Positions 8,937 through 17,702 of a stretch of DNA of 64,000 bases are shown here, piece by piece; positions within the stretch are counted from its first letter, which is position 1, and each line of letters begins with the position of its first letter. A program made the position numbers and the translations under genes. The notes under the pieces were generated by a model. That model was given only the letters and a program-made list of their open reading frames with translations. It was not told the DNA's origin and searched no databases. This stretch comes from Bacteroidota bacterium (GTDB taxonomy: Bacteria > Bacteroidota > Bacteroidia > Chitinophagales > Chitinophagaceae), in the NCBI GenBank assembly GCA_018266455.1, contig JAFEAJ010000003.1, forward strand, positions 1-64,000, read 5' to 3'.

Positions 8937-9452
8937 GTGGCCAATCAACTTTATCATCCGCAGTTCTTCACAGCCACCATTCTTGAGTGGAAGCATTTGC
9001 TTAAGCCAGATAAGTACAAAGAGATAATCGTAGAAAGCTTGAGATTTCTGATAATAGAGAAAAGGGTAGAGCTATTTGCTTTTGCGATAATGAGCAACCA
9101 CATGCACATGATATGGCAAATTTGTGATGGGCATAAAAAAGAGAACGTCCAGAGGGATTTTCTGAAATTCACAGGGCAGAGGATAAAATATGATTTATTG
9201 AGGAGCCACCCAAAAGTATTGGAGCATTTTGAAGTGAACAGTAGAGACAGGAAATACCAGATATGGGAAAGGAACAGCCTTAGCATTGACCTTTATTCAG
9301 AGAAAGTGTTCATGCAGAAACTTGAGTACGTCCATTACAATCCGGTAAAAGCAGGGCTGTGCAATGTGCCGGAGGGGTATAAATATTCTTCAGCAAGGTT
9401 TTATGAAACAGGTATTGATGAATACGGTTTTTTAAAACACTACAAGGAGTAG
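8937..9452 (+). CDS. REP-associated tyrosine transposase (Y1/HuH)
   Basis: A single-strand-specific transposase of the IS200/IS605 Y1 superfamily, RAYT group. The HuH motif is seen as SNHMHMIW in the middle, and the C-terminal EYVHYNPVKAGL stretch is the conserved RAYT signature, with the catalytic Tyr expected in the preceding helix. The length of about 171 residues is normal for RAYTs. A GTG start at 8937 is chosen because VANQLYHPQFFTATILEW then begins as in related proteins; the frame is open upstream only to a TTG inside spacer sequence. It looks intact. RAYTs are usually single-copy, domesticated-like genes that mobilise REP/REPIN sequences rather than themselves. Confidence 0.88.
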   Translation: MANQLYHPQFFTATILEWKHLLKPDKYKEIIVESLRFLIIEKRVELFAFAIMSNHMHMIWQICDGHKKENVQRDFLKFTGQRIKYDLLRSHPKVLEHFEVNSRDRKYQIWERNSLSIDLYSEKVFMQKLEYVHYNPVKAGLCNVPEGYKYSSARFYETGIDEYGFLKHYKE

Positions 9453-9466
9453 CTTGATGTGAGTTT

Positions 9467-9518
9467 GTTGTTGGTGAAGCTACACACAATGCTAAGCACA
9501 ACACCAACAACGGCGGAG
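9467..9518 (-). repeat. right REP-like inverted repeat
   Basis: The inverted partner of the 8861 repeat, beginning 14 bp after the RAYT stop. It contains its own arms GTTGTTGGTG (9467-9476) and CACCAACAAC (9502-9511). It ends only 15 bp before the ATG of the DUF2264 gene, so it forms that gene's 5' leader. Confidence 0.85.
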
Positions 9519-9533
9519 AATAATCTATTTATT

Positions 9534-10769
9534 ATGAGGCATAGGGTAAAAATTATTTTCGGTATAGCGGTATTGCTCTGCAGCATGTGCCATGCGCAGC
9601 AAAAAAGAATGTATGCCGCCAATGCAGGTTTAATGGAAAGGGCATATTTAGTCAATGCCATGTTGAAAATTGCCGATCCCGTACTGCAAGCGTTGAGCAA
9701 AAATGAACTGAAACAGAAAATGCCTGTTGAAGCAAAAAACACAGACAGGCAAAACTATTCCTGCCTGGAAGCTTTTGGAAGGCTATTGTCGGGTATGGCG
9801 CCCTGGCTTGAACTGGGAGCAGACAGCAGCACCGAAGGGAAGCTAAGAGCAAGATATGTTCAGCTCGCCAGGGTTTGCCTGCATAATGCGACAGGCCCGT
9901 CCATGCCTGATTTCATGAATTTTAATAAAGGCAGCCAGCCGTTAGTGGACGCTGCTTTCTTAGCGCAAGCTTTGATCAGGGCGCCCGGGCAACTGTGGGC
10001 GCCATTGGACAAAGCAACCAAGCAAAATATTATTAATGCATTAAAATCTTCCAGGGCAATCAGGCCCGGGCAAAACAACTGGCTTTTGTTTAGTGCGATG
10101 GTGGAAGCCGCTTTATTGCAATTTGATGGCCAGTGCGACATTTCAAGAATAAACTATGCAATGCACATGCATGAGCTTTGGTACAAAGGGGATGGCACGT
10201 ATGGTGATGGCGAAAATTTTCATTGGGACTATTACAACAGTTTTGTGATCCAGCCGATGCTTATTGAATTGTTGAATGTGATGCAGGAACATGACACCTC
10301 CGCGGCCATAAAAAATTTGCTCCAAACGGTTTTGAAAAGGGCCAAGAGATATGCTGCCATCCAGGAAAGAATGGTTTCGCCGGAAGGCACTTATCCGCCC
10401 ATTGGCAGGTCGCTCGCATACCGTTTTGGCGCTTTCCAGTTGTTGTCAAAAATCGCTTTAATGCACCAGTTGCCCCAAACCATCAAGCCACAGCAGGCAA
10501 GGGCTGCATTGTTCGCCGTGATAAAAAAACAAATAGAAATGCCGGGCACATTTGATAAAAAAGGATGGCTGCAAATTGGGATGGCTGGCCATCAGCCGGG
10601 TATTGGCGAGGAGTATATTTCAACAGGAAGCTTGTATTTATGCACTGAAGCCTTTTTGATATTGGGCCTGCCTGCTCCAGATGATTTCTGGAATAAAAAA
10701 GATGAAGACTGGACTTCAAAAAAAATCTGGAAGGGCATTAATGTCCCGGCAGACCATGCTGAGGATTAG
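9534..10769 (+). CDS. DUF2264 domain protein, secreted
   Basis: 411 residues with a signal peptide (MRHRVKIIFGIAVLLCSMCHA), followed by the DUF2264 pattern: YLVNAMLKIADPVLQALS, then NYSCLEAFGRLLSGMAPWLEL near residue 70, a DGENFHWDYYNSFVI region, and a C-terminal GHQPGIGEEYISTGSLYLC stretch. DUF2264 proteins form an alpha/alpha-barrel related to glycan lyases and unsaturated glucuronyl hydrolases and often sit in polysaccharide-use loci, so a carbohydrate-active role is likely but unproven. The frame is open 75 bp upstream into the REP-like repeat, but that extension encodes no signal peptide and is repeat DNA, so the inner ATG is used. Confidence 0.85.
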   Translation: MRHRVKIIFGIAVLLCSMCHAQQKRMYAANAGLMERAYLVNAMLKIADPVLQALSKNELKQKMPVEAKNTDRQNYSCLEAFGRLLSGMAPWLELGADSSTEGKLRARYVQLARVCLHNATGPSMPDFMNFNKGSQPLVDAAFLAQALIRAPGQLWAPLDKATKQNIINALKSSRAIRPGQNNWLLFSAMVEAALLQFDGQCDISRINYAMHMHELWYKGDGTYGDGENFHWDYYNSFVIQPMLIELLNVMQEHDTSAAIKNLLQTVLKRAKRYAAIQERMVSPEGTYPPIGRSLAYRFGAFQLLSKIALMHQLPQTIKPQQARAALFAVIKKQIEMPGTFDKKGWLQIGMAGHQPGIGEEYISTGSLYLCTEAFLILGLPAPDDFWNKKDEDWTSKKIWKGINVPADHAED

Positions 10770-10949
10770 CGCCGGACAATTGCTTTGAAAATTTGTAAAA
10801 AATGAAATCGTGAACCATCTCCTCAGCTCTGCCGGGAGGCGGTTCGCTAAGGCCTAAAGTAAATTTATTTTATACCGTTCGCCCGAAAACAGGAAAATTT
10901 CTTTCTTCTTTGCTCCCCCCTCTTTACCTTTCTATACCAAACAGCTGCT

Positions 10950-12470
10950 ATGAAAGTTTTATTAACTGCCATTTTATTTGCCTGGTTTGAAATTGTTTCG
11001 TCACAAAACCTTCCTCACGGTTTTTTTGAAACCAGTAAAGATATTGGAAACCCTAAGGTAAAAGGTTCAACAGTATATGACCCGAAAACCCAAACCTATA
11101 CTTTAAAAGGCGGGGGATATAATATCTGGTTCAACCGAGATGAGCTTCAATATGCTTTCAGCAAAATAAAAGGAGATTTCATCCTGACCGCTAATATGAA
11201 ACTGCAGGGAAAAGGTGTGGAACCGCATCGTAAAATCGGTTGGATGGTTCGTGCATCTGAAGATGATGATGCTGCACAGATGAGCGCAACAGTTCATGGC
11301 GACGGGTTGACTGTGTTACAATGGCGGCGCTTGCGTGGCGCTTATATGCGAGACCCTGAGGATGAGATTTTTTCAGTGAAAAGAAATCCTGAAATCATTC
11401 AACTGGAACGTATCGGAAAAACATTTATCATGCGAACGGCAAATTCTGGCGAGCCTTTGCAGGAACTGGGGAGAACGGATATGATTGATATGCCGGATGA
11501 AGCGTTGGCGGGAATATTTGTGTGCAGCCACAACCCCGCAGTGATAGAACAAGGCATTGCATGGAATGTGCGGATTGAGAAACCAGTGCCTGACAATTAT
11601 GACGGCTACAGTGAAAAGGCCCTTGAAAGCAGGTTGGAGCTGCTGGATGTTTTCAGTGGTAAAAGACAGATCATACATACCGACTCCGGGAGGTTTGAAG
11701 CACCAAACTGGATGCCAGATGGAAAAAATATTTTGTTCAATAGAGGCGGCTTTATTTACACTATCCCGATAGAAGGCGGTAATCCTGAAAAATTAAATAC
11801 CGGTTTTGCCAATCACAACAATAATGATCATGTGATTTCTTTTGATGGAAAAATGCTTGCCATCAGCCATCACAGAGATGGGATGCCTGGTGGAGGAAGT
11901 ACTATTTATTATTTGCCATTGACAGGTGGTGAACCGAAATTAGTGACCGACAGCACACCTTCCTATTTGCATGGGTGGAGCCCCAATGGAAAAGAAGTGG
12001 TTTATACCGCAAGGCGATTGAGTAACGGGCCTTCATTTAATATTTATAAAAAAACAATCAACGGCGGAAAAGAAGAGAGGCTTAGTTTTATAGAATCGGG
12101 ACTTGATGATGGGCCGGAATATTCTCCAGATGGGAAATATATTTATTATTGCTCCACTCAAAGCGGCACGATGCAGGTATGGCGCATGAAACCTGATGGT
12201 TCAGATAAAGAACAAATCACTTTTGATCAATACAACAACTGGTTCCCGCATATTTCGCCAGATGGGAAATGGGTGGTCTTTATTTCTTTTTCCGATACAG
12301 TTGACCCGACAGACCATCCGTTTTATAAAAGAGTGATGTTGCGGCTAATGCCTGTTTCCGGTGGTGCGCCAAAAGCAATTGCTTATGCCTACGGCGGCCA
12401 GGGAACGATCAATACCCCTTCCTGGTCGCCCGACAGCAAGAGAATTGCGTTTGTCAGCAACTCAAAATAA
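10950..12470 (+). CDS. exported TolB-like WD40/beta-propeller protein
   Basis: 506 residues with a signal peptide ending near VSSQ. Residues 30-215 look like a concanavalin-like sandwich (GWMVRASEDDDAAQMSATVHG). Residues 225-506 hold repeated TolB-type propeller blades of the form W-x-P-D-G-K (APNWMPDGKNILF, HGWSPNGKEVVY, GPEYSPDGKYIYY, FPHISPDGKWVVF, TPSWSPDSKRIAF). Such proteins are often annotated as TolB-related periplasmic proteins, but no Tol-Pal genes are nearby and the real role is unknown. It follows DUF2264 after 180 bp on the same strand, within a set of secreted carbohydrate-related genes. Confidence 0.8.
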   Translation: MKVLLTAILFAWFEIVSSQNLPHGFFETSKDIGNPKVKGSTVYDPKTQTYTLKGGGYNIWFNRDELQYAFSKIKGDFILTANMKLQGKGVEPHRKIGWMVRASEDDDAAQMSATVHGDGLTVLQWRRLRGAYMRDPEDEIFSVKRNPEIIQLERIGKTFIMRTANSGEPLQELGRTDMIDMPDEALAGIFVCSHNPAVIEQGIAWNVRIEKPVPDNYDGYSEKALESRLELLDVFSGKRQIIHTDSGRFEAPNWMPDGKNILFNRGGFIYTIPIEGGNPEKLNTGFANHNNNDHVISFDGKMLAISHHRDGMPGGGSTIYYLPLTGGEPKLVTDSTPSYLHGWSPNGKEVVYTARRLSNGPSFNIYKKTINGGKEERLSFIESGLDDGPEYSPDGKYIYYCSTQSGTMQVWRMKPDGSDKEQITFDQYNNWFPHISPDGKWVVFISFSDTVDPTDHPFYKRVMLRLMPVSGGAPKAIAYAYGGQGTINTPSWSPDSKRIAFVSNSK

Positions 12471-12882
12471 TGAGGCCAACAAAACCTTCTAATATAATTT
12501 TTTTTCGGGACGTAGTTCTCTATATGCAGGCTTTGGTTATGTTTTCTTCTTTTTTGATGGGGTAGATTGGCCAAGATGTTAGGCATACCTGTCATTTAAC
12601 TATTCGTCCCATGTAATCGGGCTTATAGAAACAATTTACCGCACGACAATCAAAAGTTTTGTATTTAAGGGGTCGAGATTAATTCTATGGCTCATGCCAT
12701 TTTAATAATGGTGAAAAGGTTGAATGCTTCTTATCCATAACCTGGCAACACTTAAATATTCTTCTAAAAAATATTTTTTAAAAAGGTAGGACTAAACTCT
12801 CCGACAGGTATCATAGCAATAACCTGTTTCGGAATTGAGCCTTGCTGCAACAAAATTCTGAATAGTTTCAAATTAAACGTTT
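12471..12882. other. intergenic stretch upstream of the FecR gene
   Basis: 412 bp without a convincing gene on either strand. This is where an ECF sigma gene would normally sit ahead of FecR, and none is present. It is AT-rich, with a run AAAAAATATTTTTTAAAAAG near 12765 and a small CAGGT...ACCTG inverted repeat near 12805-12826. No tRNA-like fold was seen. Confidence 0.5.
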
Positions 12883-14070
12883 ATGGCTGAAAACAATAAC
12901 AGGCTGCAATATTTGCTCAACCAATATGCCAATAGCAAAAGTTCTTACGCAGAAGAAACTGAGCTCTTCATGTTGTTGAACAACACGAACAATGATAAAG
13001 CAGAATCAGTCTTAATGGAAATATTGGAGCAAACCGCTCCAATGCCGGATGAGAACAGAAGAAAAAAATTGCTTGAAAAAGTATTTGGCCATTCACTATC
13101 AGCAGCCAATAAAAGCGGAGCCAAGCTGAGAAAAATGAAGCCATTCCCCTGGAGAAGAATTACCGCAGCCGCATCTGTTATATTAATGATCGGGGCAGCC
13201 AGTTATTTTTTATTCTTTAACAGAACTGCAAAAAAAGTTGACATTGCAAAAAATGCAGTTGCCCCGCAAGATGTAAAAGCCCCGGCAGCAAACCGGGCAA
13301 TGATTGCTCTCGCTAATGGGCAAAAAGTTTACCTTGATAGCACTGCAAACGGTAAACTGATACAGCAAAAAGGTGTCGAAATAGTAAAACTCGCAGACGG
13401 AAAAATTGCTTACAATGGCACCGCTACCGAATTGGTGTACAATACACTTACTAATCCAAGAGGAAGTAGGGCTATTGATATGACACTTGCCGATGGCAGC
13501 AGGGTATGGTTAAACGCAGGCTCATCTCTTACTTATCCCATTGCATTTGTTGGCAATCAACGAAAGGTTTCCATCACCGGTGAAGCATATTTTGAAGTGG
13601 CGCATAATGCGGCTAAGCCCTTCATCGTAAATAAAAATGACATAAATACAGAAGTACTGGGAACACATTTCGATGTCAATGCTTATGATGATGAAGCAGA
13701 TACAAAAATTACATTGCTCGAAGGTTCTGTGAAAGTGTACAACGATAAAAATTCCATCTTTATCAAGCCGGGACAACAGGCAGTTATTAATAAAAACGCA
13801 GGGTTATCAGTAAATAAAAATGTAGATACGGAAGAGGTCATGGCATGGAAAAACGGCAAATTTATTTTTAACAGTGCAAGCATAGAAAGCATCATGCGGC
13901 AGGTGAGCAAATGGTATGATGTAGAGGTGGTATATAACGGCAGGGCGAGCAAAGAAACTTTTTCAGGAGTAGTGAGCCGCAACAGCAATATATCAGACGT
14001 GATTAGGATCATAGAAGAAGGCGGCGTGAAATGTAAAATAGAAGGGAAGGATTTAATAGTAACAGAATGA
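12883..14070 (+). CDS. FecR-family anti-sigma factor / signal transducer
   Basis: Inner-membrane protein that receives a signal from a TonB-dependent receptor and controls an ECF sigma factor. It is 395 residues long. A cytoplasmic N-terminal sigma-binding region (1-90) precedes a single membrane span near residues 93-112 (ITAAASVILMIGAASYFLFF). The periplasmic FecR domain follows (SRAIDMTLADGSRVWLNAGSSLTYP, then GEAYFEVAHNAAKPFIV), and then a DUF4974-type C-terminal domain (FIFNSASIESIMRQVSKWYDVEV). It lies just ahead of a SusC gene with an STN signalling domain, the usual order. The cognate sigma gene that normally precedes FecR is absent here; the nearest one is about 19 kb downstream on the other strand. 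Confidence 0.93.
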   Translation: MAENNNRLQYLLNQYANSKSSYAEETELFMLLNNTNNDKAESVLMEILEQTAPMPDENRRKKLLEKVFGHSLSAANKSGAKLRKMKPFPWRRITAAASVILMIGAASYFLFFNRTAKKVDIAKNAVAPQDVKAPAANRAMIALANGQKVYLDSTANGKLIQQKGVEIVKLADGKIAYNGTATELVYNTLTNPRGSRAIDMTLADGSRVWLNAGSSLTYPIAFVGNQRKVSITGEAYFEVAHNAAKPFIVNKNDINTEVLGTHFDVNAYDDEADTKITLLEGSVKVYNDKNSIFIKPGQQAVINKNAGLSVNKNVDTEEVMAWKNGKFIFNSASIESIMRQVSKWYDVEVVYNGRASKETFSGVVSRNSNISDVIRIIEEGGVKCKIEGKDLIVTE

Positions 14071-14096
14071 GAATCCCCGGTTAGCCAAAACAAAAA

Positions 14097-14121
14097 CAGG
14101 CAGTGCTGGTAACACTGCCTG
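14097..14121 (+). terminator. hairpin between FecR and SusC
   Basis: CAGGCAGTG and CACTGCCTG form a 9-bp GC-rich stem with a 7-nt loop, 26 bp after the FecR stop. No T-run follows, so it may be a processing or attenuation structure limiting readthrough from fecR into the receptor gene, rather than a standard intrinsic terminator. Confidence 0.5.
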
Positions 14122-14216
14122 CCGAAAGTTTAGGGTAACCCATTAAAACAAATCGGCTAAGACTGCTTATTGTTTAACCCAAACTTGTTCCGAAGTAATC
14201 GGAACGAAACAAAGCT

Positions 14217-17200
14217 ATGAATTTTAAAGCTCTTTATTTTTTTTGGCCCTTGTACCGGAAACCCATCACCAAACTGCTGCTGATAATGAAATTCTCAGCC
14301 ATTCTTTTATTCGTTGCCTGCTTGCAGGCAAGTGCCATTGGGCATGCCCAGACGGTTACATTGTCAATGAAGGATGCCCCTTTGCAAAAGGTTTTTAAAG
14401 AAATAAACCACCAAACCGGGTTGCAGTTTTTTTACAAAGACAAACTGCTGAACCAGGCCGGCAAAGTGGATATAGAGGTAACCGATATGCCGGTGCAGGA
14501 TGCATTGAAACTTTGTTTTCAAAACCTGCCCATTACCTATGAACTGGTAAATAATACCATTGTAGTAAAAGAAAAACAAATTGTTAGTGGCAACGCCCGG
14601 GAAATGCCTATACTGCCACCACCTATTGATATTGCCGGTACGGTTACCAACGAAAAAGGAGAACCGATAGCTGGTGCTTCGGTAACCGTAAAAGGAACTA
14701 AGAAAGGCACTACCACAAATGAAGTAGGTTTTTTCATGCTGAACGAGGTGGATAATAATGCAACATTGATTATCAGTGGCGCCAATATTGAAACAACAGA
14801 AAGGAAATTAGCTGGTAAAAACACTTTGAACATCGTTGTCAAAATAAAAATGTCGTTGGTAGATGAAGTGCAGGTCATCGGTTATGGTACCACTTCTAAG
14901 CGGTTTAATACCGGAAACGTTGCCACGGTTAAAGGCGAAGAAATAAAGGATCGTCCGGTGGGCGACATCACCCAGGCACTCTAGGGAAAACTTTCCGGCG
15001 TATCCATTACGAACCCAAGTGCCGGTATCGGTTCAGCAACGAATATCCTGATTCGCGGGCAGAATTCCATGAGCCTGGGTAATAATCCGCTGATTGTTGT
15101 AGACGGCGTGGTGGTAAATCAGGTGACCAATTCCCTGATCTATACGGATATTAACACTGCTTTGGCAGGCGCGGGTGCCAACACCTATGGCAACGGCGTT
15201 TCTTCGCTCAATTTTATAAATCCTTCCGACATTGAATCCATCGACGTATTAAAAGATGCCGATGCCACCAGTATCTACGGATCCCGCGGTACTAATGGGG
15301 TAATTCTGATTACCACAAAAAAAGCATCGCTCGGCAAAGCGACTACAACGGTTAATTTGTCCACCGGATGGAAAAATCCCACGGTACTGACAAAGCGTAT
15401 GAACACGCCTCAGTACCTGCAAATGAGAAAGAATGCATTCGCCATGGGCAATGCCGATGCGTCCGGTGCCATCAATCCCATTGTTCCGGATCAATACACT
15501 GCACCGGATCTCACCCAGTGGAGCCAGACGGCCTATACCAACTTTCCCGACATGGAAATGGGTAATTCCGCACCCAACTACAATGCAAACGTGAACGTCT
15601 CCGGGGGCAACAAAGCACTCAATTTTGTGGCATCGGGGGATTATTATAAGATGTACGACGACTATATGTTCAAACCTTATCAGGAAAGAATGTTGGGTCG
15701 TTTACAGCTCAACCATAGCTCTGTAGATAATAAATTAAACCTGACATTGGGGGCTACAGTGGGAAGTGAAAACCAGCATTTCACTACTACGAATATGATG
15801 GCTAGTCTTTCTCCTACTTCTGCCAATCCGCCCAATTTCCCTCTTTATGACAGTATGGGCAACCTCAACCCGGGCAATTATGTTATTCCGAATGGTTACC
15901 AGGGATACAACCCCCTGTTCAATAAGACCATTACATCAGTTTCTTTTACGAACAACACATTGCTGAATGGTCAGATTTCGTATACCATCCTGGACGGTTT
16001 GATGGTCAAATTCCTGGCTTCTTATAATTCGCAGGCAAATGATGCTCAGTTCACCTATCCGTCAACAGCGATCAACCCTCAGAATCTCTTTAATCTTATA
16101 CCCTTTGGACAGCAGACCACCCATCTCTATACCTCGGTGAATTATGAACCCCAGTTAAGTTATACGCATAGTTTTTCCAAACTGAACTTTTCTGCGCTGG
16201 GCGGTCTGACCTTCCTCCAAAATAAAAACGAGGAAACCTTTGTTCTGGTCAACAATCCCGGCAGTGACGACCTGCTGAACAGTTGGGCGGCCGGTCAACC
16301 TACAACAGCTACCAACAACAATACAGAAGAAAGATTTGAGTCCATATATGCCCGGGTGAATGCGAACTGGGACAAAAAATACTTACTGAATCTGACTTTC
16401 CGGCGGGACGGCTCATCGCGTTTTGGTCCGGACAACCGTTTTGGAAATTTTGGTTCTGCCGGTTTTGCCTGGATATTTAGCAGTGAATCCTTTATGAAAA
16501 ATCAACACTTCCTCAGTTTTGGTAAACTGAGGGGCAGTTATGGAACCACGGGTAATAACAATTTACCCGACTACCAATGGCTGGGTTTGATGGATACACC
16601 TCCTGTTTATGTCAGTCATTCCTTTCCGGGGTATCCCTATTCAGGTCCCCTGGAATTTTCCAATTACCCAAATCCGGATGTGAAATGGGAAACCACGGCG
16701 AAATCGGATATCAGCCTGGAACTGGGATTTCTGAACAACCGTATCTTATTCTCCGCTGCCTGGTATAAGTCCCTAACTTCTGACTTATTAACAACCATAC
16801 CCATTGCCGGACAAAGCGGATTTACCAGTTACTATGGCAATTTTCCCGGCCAGGTACAAAATACAGGGCTTGAATTTGAATTGACCACACAAAACTCCGG
16901 ACCCAGCAATCCGCTGAAATGGACGACCAAATTCAATCTCAGCACCAATACCAATATTCTGAAATCCTTCCCCAATCTGGCGAGCAGCGGTTATGCACGT
17001 GAATATCAGGTCGGACGGGCCCTCCCCAATGAGAGTGGTACCGCATTGCTTATGGAAATGCCCTATCATTATACAGGGCTGAATACAGCGAATGGTATTC
17101 CGCAATTCCAGGATGTGAATGGCGATGGCATAGTGGACTACAATGATTATGCGTCCAATTCGGCCTGGTGGGGAACCTCGCTTCCAACGCTTTGGGGCGG

Positions 17201-17684
17201 GTTTACCAATTCCATCAGTTACAAAGGATTTACCTGTGATATCTTTTTTCAGTTTAGCAATGGGATATTCACCAGATGGAACTATGCCGATTTTAGCCCC
17301 ATTGGTTCCATCTATAATCCCGCAGCCGATGTAGTGGGAAATTATTGGACCAAACCCGGAGACAATACCAAATACCCCCGTTTATATACGATGGCCCCGG
17401 GCGATCCGGAATATACAGACCCGCTCACACAGGAATATAACTGGAGTACAGCAGCTCTGTACAAGGGTTACTATATCCGGTTGAAAAATGTACAACTGAG
17501 TTATTCTTTTAACCAGGACGTTTTGTCAAAGCTGAAACTCAACCATATGGTGGTATACGCCAGTTGCGAAAACCTGGCCGTTTGGTCTCCTGTCAAACTG
17601 TATAAGGATCCCGAGATTCAATCTTATGGTAATGAAAATGGCATGTTGAGAACGATTACCGCGGGAATCCGGTTAGAATTTTAA
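14217..17684 (+). pseudogene. SusC/RagA TonB-dependent receptor, interrupted by one in-frame TAG
   Basis: Outer-membrane TonB-dependent transporter, the channel of a SusC/SusD uptake pair. Read through one TAG (14982-14984, codon 256) it is a normal-length 1155-residue protein. It has a signal peptide to about residue 45; an STN domain (MKDAPLQKVFKEINHQTGLQF) that signals to FecR; a carboxypeptidase-D-like domain (IAGTVTNEKGEPIAGASVTV); the plug (VQVIGYGTTSKRF to GSRGTNGVILITTK); and a 22-strand-type barrel ending in GIRLEF with a C-terminal Phe. Both halves share the same frame and no bases appear lost. The stop sits in DITQAL*GKLSGV, where the family has glutamine (CAG), so a C-to-T change explains it. 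It could be a real pseudogene, a sequencing error, or readthrough; an ATG at 15069 alone would not give an exported receptor. Confidence 0.9.
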
Positions 17685-17702
17685 GCTTTAAAACTTTTCA
17701 AA

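Larger units (their letters stand above)
8861..9518 (+). mobile_element. RAYT transposase unit with inverted REP-like ends
   Basis: A 658-bp unit made of two inverted 52-54 bp repeats surrounding one Y1 tyrosine transposase gene. The outer edges read CTCCGCCGTTGTTGGTG on the left and CACCAACAACGGCGGAG on the right. The arrangement (RAYT gene flanked by inverted palindromic REPs) matches the REP-associated tyrosine transposase group of the IS200/IS605 superfamily. No flanking target duplication was recognised, as expected for this class. Confidence 0.8.

Noticed and set aside
9459..9533. Upstream extension of the DUF2264 gene
   Set aside because: It is REP-repeat DNA and would hide the signal peptide; the ATG at 9534 gives a normal secreted protein.
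13160..13215. FecR as the repressor of a restriction or toxin system because of the absent sigma
   Set aside because: Membrane span, FecR and DUF4974 domains are standard; no toxin-like neighbour.
15069..17684. SusC C-terminal part as an independent gene starting at ATG 15069
   Set aside because: It would lack signal peptide, STN domain and half of the plug; it is in the same frame as the upstream part with one stop between them.
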